Below, one piece after another: positions 9,548 through 14,302 of a DNA stretch of 14,302 nt. The notes beneath the pieces were generated by a model that saw only the letters and a program-made list of their open reading frames with translations, had not been told where the DNA came from and made no database searches. The stretch's first letter is position 1, and each line of letters begins with the position of its first letter. Source of the DNA: Botryosphaeria dothidea (lineage: Eukaryota; Ascomycota; Dothideomycetes; Botryosphaeriales; Botryosphaeriaceae); NCBI GenBank assembly GCA_011503125.2, contig WWBZ02000044.1, positions 1 through 14,302 on the forward strand. Reading direction: 5' to 3'. The position numbers were made by a program, and so were the translations under genes.

Positions 9548-12500
9548 GCTTCAAAACCTGTTGCATCATCGCAATAAGGAGGATGCTGCGTAGGGCTAAG
9601 CAGGGCTAAGAAAGAATGCGAGCGTAGATAAGGCACGTGTTGTGCGCTCGACGACGGGATTGGTGGGCGATGACGAGATGCGAGCTTGGACAGGACGGCT
9701 CAGGAGAATCGCTTTTTCGGAACATCCTGAGACATCAGGGTGCGGAAAGCTTGTACAGTGTCGGGTCGTCGTATTGTTGGGATACCCCCTATCATTTTTT
9801 GTTCTCGATCAACGGGTTTCTTGGTGCGCACAGGGGAAAAAAGACGGTAGAGACATCATTTGGGGCATCGCGTGCCCTGATCTCTTATCTTTAAAGTGTT
9901 ATTCTTTTTTATTTCCTTTACCTCCACCCATGTCCCCTCCCGTCATCCTTCTCCAATATCTTTTCACATTTTCCCACGAGAAGCATGATCGTCGTCTCCA
10001 TAATCATCTTTGCGTTGGTATTGGAGCGGCAGATCATTCTTCATGGTCGCGAACAGAGCAAGGTTTGAAGCGAAGAGAAGAGGTTGGTGCGACATCGGTT
10101 CTATCACCTATTTCCGGGTTCCCTCGATATCCGTCTTCTCCAACCCTCTCACACATCCAAGTTTTTTCTTCATGTTTGTTATCAATATCCCATCTCTGTT
10201 GTTCATCTTGCTCATTTCAGCAATGTTGTTGACGTTCTCAGCGCTCATCTGATCTTCCTGTTGTCTTTGCGAAAGAGAAGTATATGTATATAAATCATGA
10301 GGTAAAAGGGGGGCATAGCGGCGGCGGATGGGTAGGCGAAAGGTAGCATTTTTTCACCAGTAGCTTGCTAGGTAGCCAGTCTTCCCAGCCAACGCACACA
10401 AGCAACGATGAAAGCTTTTTTTTTGGTTATCACATACGGCTTATGTGCATGCTTGTGTGCTGTGTGCGATCTGCATCCTTTGTTGGTTTATAGGGCGCCC
10501 AGGTTCACGCTCCTACATTTTAGACTACTCGTGCAACAGAGCGTCGGCTCCGCAATGATCGACGCAACGGCATCATCTCCTGCGGGCTGATCGTTTGTCG
10601 CAAGCCTGAAGATTTTCTTCCATCGTCGTGATGGTTACTTCCCGTGTTCTTTCGGCCCTTTCGTCCTTGTCACGGCGACTTCTGGGTGCGCGGTACTCAT
10701 CTGACCATGGTAGATTCCTCCATCGAGAAGGAGAAGTTGTCGATCTTCTCTGATTTTCTCGGTCAAATATAGATACCACGCGCGCGTTGTTGTGCAATAC
10801 GACTCATGACCAGCGTGCGCCGGCCAACGACTCGAGGCACACAGCATCCCACGCAAATAACTGCACGATTGCATGCGCCCGCCTGGGAACAGGCAAAGAG
10901 CATGCCGGCCAACTTCGAACGTCGCGATGCGTGCTTTGGTAACTGGCGTCGCGCGCGCTGAACCGTGGATCTTCGCTACTGTGGAAATTTGAGCAGAGAC
11001 CGAGACAGAAACACGGGAAACCGATGAGGAGAGCGTGATTCTTTGGGGCTGGCCGAGGGCGTCTGTGGTTTGTGCCACGCGTTTTTTGGTTTTCGTGGCG
11101 CTTGCAATACCACCGGTCGTTGGGCTTTGTTTTTTTCTTCTTCTTTTGTTGCCCGTACCGGTACAGATGGTGCAGTGGCGACGGGGGAGCAGGACGGAGC
11201 GGCCGGATGGTCGGGCGGCTCACGAGCTGTTCTGCATGACACTATGGAAATCCGGGGAAGGGGAAAACGGTTTGCGCGCGGGTGGTGGGAATTTTTGCGT
11301 GTGGCGCTGGCGCTGTGACAGGAGCGAATTATTCACGAATCCCGCGGGAGGTACCGTGGAAAAAGAAAAGATGGGATTCGTCGCTCAACGACTTGTACTG
11401 TCTGACGCATGACGAGGAACAGCGGTGATGTGCTGGGGGCGGATGAACGCCGGACGGGCTGTTAGGGTGAGAGGACGAGCCATGGTTGAGGGGCGGGCAG
11501 TGAGGCTGCGCAATGCGGAGATGAGACAACAGTGCAGAGTTCTGTCGTGATGGTCACCCTGGTGTGGGACGGACGTGTTTGAGCGAAACGATGGGGAAAA
11601 AGCAAGGCATATGGCGAGCGTTGAGAGAGCCTTCGCCGGTCCTGCGTTCTCGACTCGGCTGCCGAGAATGCAGGCGGGACGGCGGGCTTCTGCGCCAGGA
11701 ACAGCCGTGTAGCGGCGGAAGGAACGTGGCGGGAAGGATGGGTTTGGGACGGAGGGATGTCCTGTGGACGCGCAGGTGTCGCGTCAAATCAAGGCCGAAA
11801 GGGGAAGCGGATGAGGCGCCGCTGGCGTGGGAGAGCGAGCAAGGAAATAGGTAATGGTGTTTGGTGACGGCTGAGCTTCGTCTGGCCGAGGCTCCCGCGC
11901 TAGAGGGAGCAGGGCTGCCGGCAGCTACTTGGGCAGTGCCTGCTGCCCGCGGCTCCGCAGTCAGTCGTGTCCGTTCGCGGTGAAGTAGAAAAAGACCAGA
12001 ATCCTATCGCTTGAGTGTCGCCGAAAACACGGGAGTTCTCCAGACGCGCTGCTCGGGGGATCGGCTCGTTTGGTCAGCCTCTCTCGCCTCTCTCCACCCG
12101 CCGTCAGTCGTGTAATTAAGACGAATCTGATTTCCGAGTCATTAGTTATGAGTGGGAGCGAGCCAGAAAAAAAAACTCATTTAGTCAAGTGTCTGCGTGC
12201 TTTCACCGAGATCTTTACCCCATGAATAAACGCTGCAGGGGATTCTGATATGCTCTTGCCGATGAGAAAATCTTCTGCAACTTCTTGTCCTTCATGACAT
12301 TTGAATCATAAAGAAGTGCAAGATTCAGGAATATGCTCCGTGACTCATCAACTCCACAGTTGCAAATGGTAGGCCGAAGCCGGCGGCTGTGGATTGTTGT
12401 ACCCAAAATCAGGAAGTGATGGCGCTGTGATTGGCTGGATCGCATGCGTCGCCATTTGGGATAGCGCGCCTGCGGTCCAGGGTCCATCCGACCTCATCAT

Positions 12501-12612
12501 CGGTCCAAACTCCAAGCACATCAGCAACAGAGCTTTCCCTTGTCTATCAGTCATTTCCATCATCTGGCATTCGATGGCTCCGGGCAATTCAAACTTATTC
12601 CGACGTCCGAAA
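9548..12612. other. About 3.07 kb without a confident gene, between the coiled-coil gene and the regulator (right copy)
   Basis: Just after the coiled-coil gene, around 9590-9612, is a short direct repeat containing GGGCTAAG twice. The block 9640-10300 is relatively AT-rich with T-runs. Further on come poly(T) at 10416-10424, a G/C-rich block at 11000-11900, and an A-run at 12167-12175. Open frames found here are not conserved between arms. The region could be a long regulatory or untranslated region, or could hide a small multi-exon gene. It includes a possible minus-strand start at 11483 (see findings). No tRNA-like fold, telomere array or transposon ends were seen. Confidence 0.6.
12430..12434 (-). 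promoter_or_regulatory. CCAAT box upstream of the regulator (right copy)
   Basis: ATTGG on the plus strand is a CCAAT pentamer in reverse orientation, about 180 bases before the regulator start codon. In fungi CCAAT sites at this distance are often bound by the Hap2/3/5-type complex. A five-base motif can occur by chance, so this is a weak candidate. Confidence 0.35.
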
Positions 12613-14072
12613 ATGAACATCGTATCCCGCAGCCCGCGCAGACGACGTGACGGCTGCTCCGAGTGCAAGAGGAAGAAGGTCAGGGTAAGTACAAGCCACC
12701 GTATAAGTGGAGAAGCCCTGTGCTGACCCAAATAGTCCAGTGCGGTCTCGAACGCCCTGTCTGTTCCCGGTGCACCCGCTTTCCCAAACAATGCAAATAC
12801 GAGTCCAAAATTCATCCTCACCAAGAGCACTCCCGTCAAGAAACCAGCCCGCCCCAAATCCCCGCCCCACGGATCCCCGAAACCGGGCCCCAGCACCGCT
12901 TTGATGCGGCTCGGCAACCCAGCCGTGCAGCAGCAGCAGGCCCTGCCGCAGCCACTCACCCGCTCCCGTCGCCGCTGCTCTCGTCACGGACGGCCCGCTT
13001 CCTCCTCCACCACTTCGGCACGCAGACCGCGCCCGTCCTCTTCCCGCTCGCGCCGCCCGCCTTCGGGCGCCGCCGACGACCCGCGCCGTGCTCGCGCTCA
13101 CGAACCGCGCGGTCGCGGGCCTGCACGCGGCGGTGGCGCGTCCGGACGAGGTGCTGAGGGTCGAGACCGCCATGACGGCCATGGCGCTGTGCACGAACGA
13201 TGTGTGCGATGGCGGCGATGCGCGGCAGTGGCGCGTGCATCTCGCCGGCGTGAAGGCGCTGCTGGATACGTTGCGGAGGAGGAGCGGAGGAAGAGGGGGG
13301 CGGGGCGTGGTTGACCCGTTTGCGGAGTATTTGGCGAAGTGGTTCGCGGCCATGGACACGGTGGCGAGGGTGTCGGGCTTGGGGGAGCGCGGGATAGGGA
13401 GCTTTGAAGGAGGGTACTGGGCGTTGTTGGAAAGTGAGACGTGTGAGGAAGATGCGGTGGATGAGTTTTGTGGGTATTCATTGAAGTTGATGCGGTTCTG
13501 GCCAGGATTGGGGAGTTGGCCACACTGAGACGAACTCAGGGGGTCGGAAATCCACGTGAAGGAGGGCCAGAGATGCAATGGCCGGCGAATATCGATTGCA
13601 GCATCTCTGCTCAGGCCGAGGAGTTGGAGTGCAAGGCTCTGTCAATCCTGAAATGTGCACCTCTGAGGTATATCTCAAACTACCAAGAGCCGCAAAGGAC
13701 TAGAGAACTACAGAGTACTAACCTACCATTCGTCAACGCTGCTTTACTACATCTCCACCGCCGAGTAATGTCTTTACCCAAGCATCATGCCAAGGTCAGA
13801 GAGATATTACGGGCATACTTGCTGCAATTGACAGCATTCCCATCTCATCAACAGCCAATATCCTTCTCTGGCCTGTTTTCAGCGCTGGCTGTGAACCGAT
13901 GACGCGCAGGAACGAGACGTTATCAACAGACGAATGCTTCACATGCAAACCCTGGGGATGGGCAACTACAAACGTGCCAGGGGCCGCCTTGCTCGATTAT
14001 TGGTCCTCGAACAGCCCGCTCTGCTGGGATCTTTACTTCAAAAATTCGGGATTCGATCTAGTTCTATTCTGA
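12613..14072 (+). CDS. Zn(II)2Cys6 fungal transcription factor (right copy; exons 12613-12684 and 12741-14072)
   Basis: This is a probable nuclear DNA-binding regulator of about 465 residues. The start ATG at 12613 is the first Met before the basic stretch SRSPRRRRDGC. Splicing out 12685-12740 joins GCSECKRKKVR to CGLERPVCSRCTRFPKQC. That gives the complete six-cysteine binuclear zinc cluster with spacing C-x2-C-x6-C-x6-C-x2-C-x6-C. A Pro/Gln-rich linker follows. Then comes a region like the fungal-specific transcription factor domain (Fungal_trans_2 type): RTARFLLHHFGTQ, NRAVAGLHAAVARP, ETAMTAMALCTNDVCDGG, WRVHLAGVKALLD, and the closing NSGFDLVLF before the stop at 14070-14072. Frame changes occur at about 13030-13088, about 13490 and about 13880. 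They coincide with length differences between arms and look like sequencing errors, not decay. Target genes are unknown. Confidence 0.88.
12685..12740 (+). other. Spliceosomal intron in the regulator (right copy)
   Basis: The intron is 56 bases with a GTAAGT donor, a GCTGAC branch site at about 12722-12727 and a CAG acceptor ending at 12740. It lies in phase 0 directly before the codon of the third zinc-cluster cysteine. An earlier AG at 12734-12735 would shift the frame and lose the cluster, so the downstream AG is chosen. The short length and motifs are typical of filamentous ascomycetes. Confidence 0.88.
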
Positions 14073-14302
14073 GCCACTACCAGTCCCAACGTATGAGACC
14101 ACTCCGCCAAAGGTACGGCCGCGAATTTGTCCCGCATGAACGCCCTCAACGCTTTCAAACCCTCGACCATGACCTCCTTCTCCTGCACGTACCCAATCCT
14201 CACATACCCCCGAAAACACCTCCCATCCCCAAAACACGAGCTCCCGGCGCGACCAACACGCCCTCCTTCGCCAGCAGCCTCTCGCAAAACGTCACGTCGT
14301 CC
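14033..14302 (-). CDS. Class I/II aminotransferase, C-terminal fragment (right copy)
   Basis: This is the mirror copy of the fragment at 1-222. It extends 44 bases further upstream, which adds residues like DDVTFCERLLAKEG. A missing G near 14244 breaks the frame between VLVAPG and SSCFGDG. After that the frame is open through GDGRCFRGYVRIGYV, then EGLKALRAFMRDKF, to a stop at 14035-14033. The Arg in YVRIGYV sits where fold-type I aminotransferases carry the conserved arginine that binds the substrate alpha-carboxylate; this is family knowledge combined with motif position. The PLP lysine and most of the catalytic domain are outside the window. Fungal kynurenine-type, aromatic and alanine-type enzymes all resemble this end, so I give no gene name. 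Confidence 0.85.
   Translation of the reverse strand, partial: GRRDVLREAAGEGGRVGRAGSSCFGDGRCFRGYVRIGYVQEKEVMVEGLKALRAFMRDKFAAVPLAEWSHTLGLVVAQNRTRSNPEFLK

Larger units (their letters stand above)
7142..14258. repeat. Right arm of the window-spanning inverted repeat
   Basis: This is the mirror copy of 1-7082. It carries the same genes in the opposite orientation and is about 35 bases longer in total. It contains more extra bases than the left arm across the unknown gene (for example near 8278, 8671, 8940 and 9030). In a few places it restores a reading frame that is broken on the left, for example near 8531 (an extra C) and in the aminotransferase glycine-rich turn. Both copies are needed to infer the true sequence. 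Confidence 0.97.

Noticed and set aside
1..14258. A composite transposon or giant terminal-inverted-repeat element.
   Set aside because: The arms fill the whole window with ordinary fungal genes. There is no transposase, no short terminal motif and no target-site duplication visible.
1..14258. Repeat-induced point mutation of a fungal duplication.
   Set aside because: The arms differ mainly by one-base indels in homopolymers. A C-to-T transition bias was not seen in the parts aligned by hand.
1..14302. A new defence, toxin or mobile-element system.
   Set aside because: I looked for nucleases, polymerases, toxin-antitoxin pairs, CRISPR repeats and reverse transcriptase motifs on both strands and saw none.

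Overview
Organism. The content points to a filamentous ascomycete fungus (Pezizomycotina). There is a Zn(II)2Cys6 transcription factor with a fungal-specific C-terminal regulatory domain. Its single short spliceosomal intron of about 55 nt has a GTAAGT donor, a GCTGAC branch site and a CAG acceptor. Pyrimidine-rich gene leaders and long GC-rich intergenic DNA fit the same picture. No bacterial-type operon, ribosome-binding-site pattern, rRNA, tRNA or CRISPR was seen.

Layout. The whole window is one inverted repeat. Bases 1-7082 read as the reverse complement of bases 7142-14258, around a 59-base non-duplicated spacer (7083-7141). Only the last 44 bases lack a partner inside the window. The gene content is therefore about 7.1 kb written twice. 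In right-arm orientation the order is: upstream/promoter region (7142-7938); an unrecognised coiled-coil protein of about 530 residues (7939-9547, +); about 3.07 kb with no convincing gene (9548-12612); the Zn2Cys6 regulator (12613-14072, +, one intron); and, tail to tail with it, the C-terminal end of a PLP-dependent class I/II aminotransferase (14302-14033, -). The left arm repeats this in mirror image.

Quality. The arms differ mainly by one- or two-base length changes, mostly in homopolymer runs. These break nearly every gene, at different places in each arm. Where one arm is frameshifted the other is usually intact, so the two arms behave like two independent noisy readings of one sequence. 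The left arm is cleaner than the right, at least across the unknown gene. The simplest reading is a fold-back (inverted chimeric) read or contig, not a biological palindrome and not a pair of decayed duplicates. I infer this; only raw reads or a second assembly can prove it.

Function. The regulator and the aminotransferase are convergent neighbours whose stop codons either lie a few bases apart or overlap by about 40 bases, depending on which arm is right. A shared role (for example control of amino-acid or secondary metabolism) is possible but not shown. I found no evidence of a new multi-gene system. The most useful results are the fold-back structure itself and the uncharacterised coiled-coil protein.
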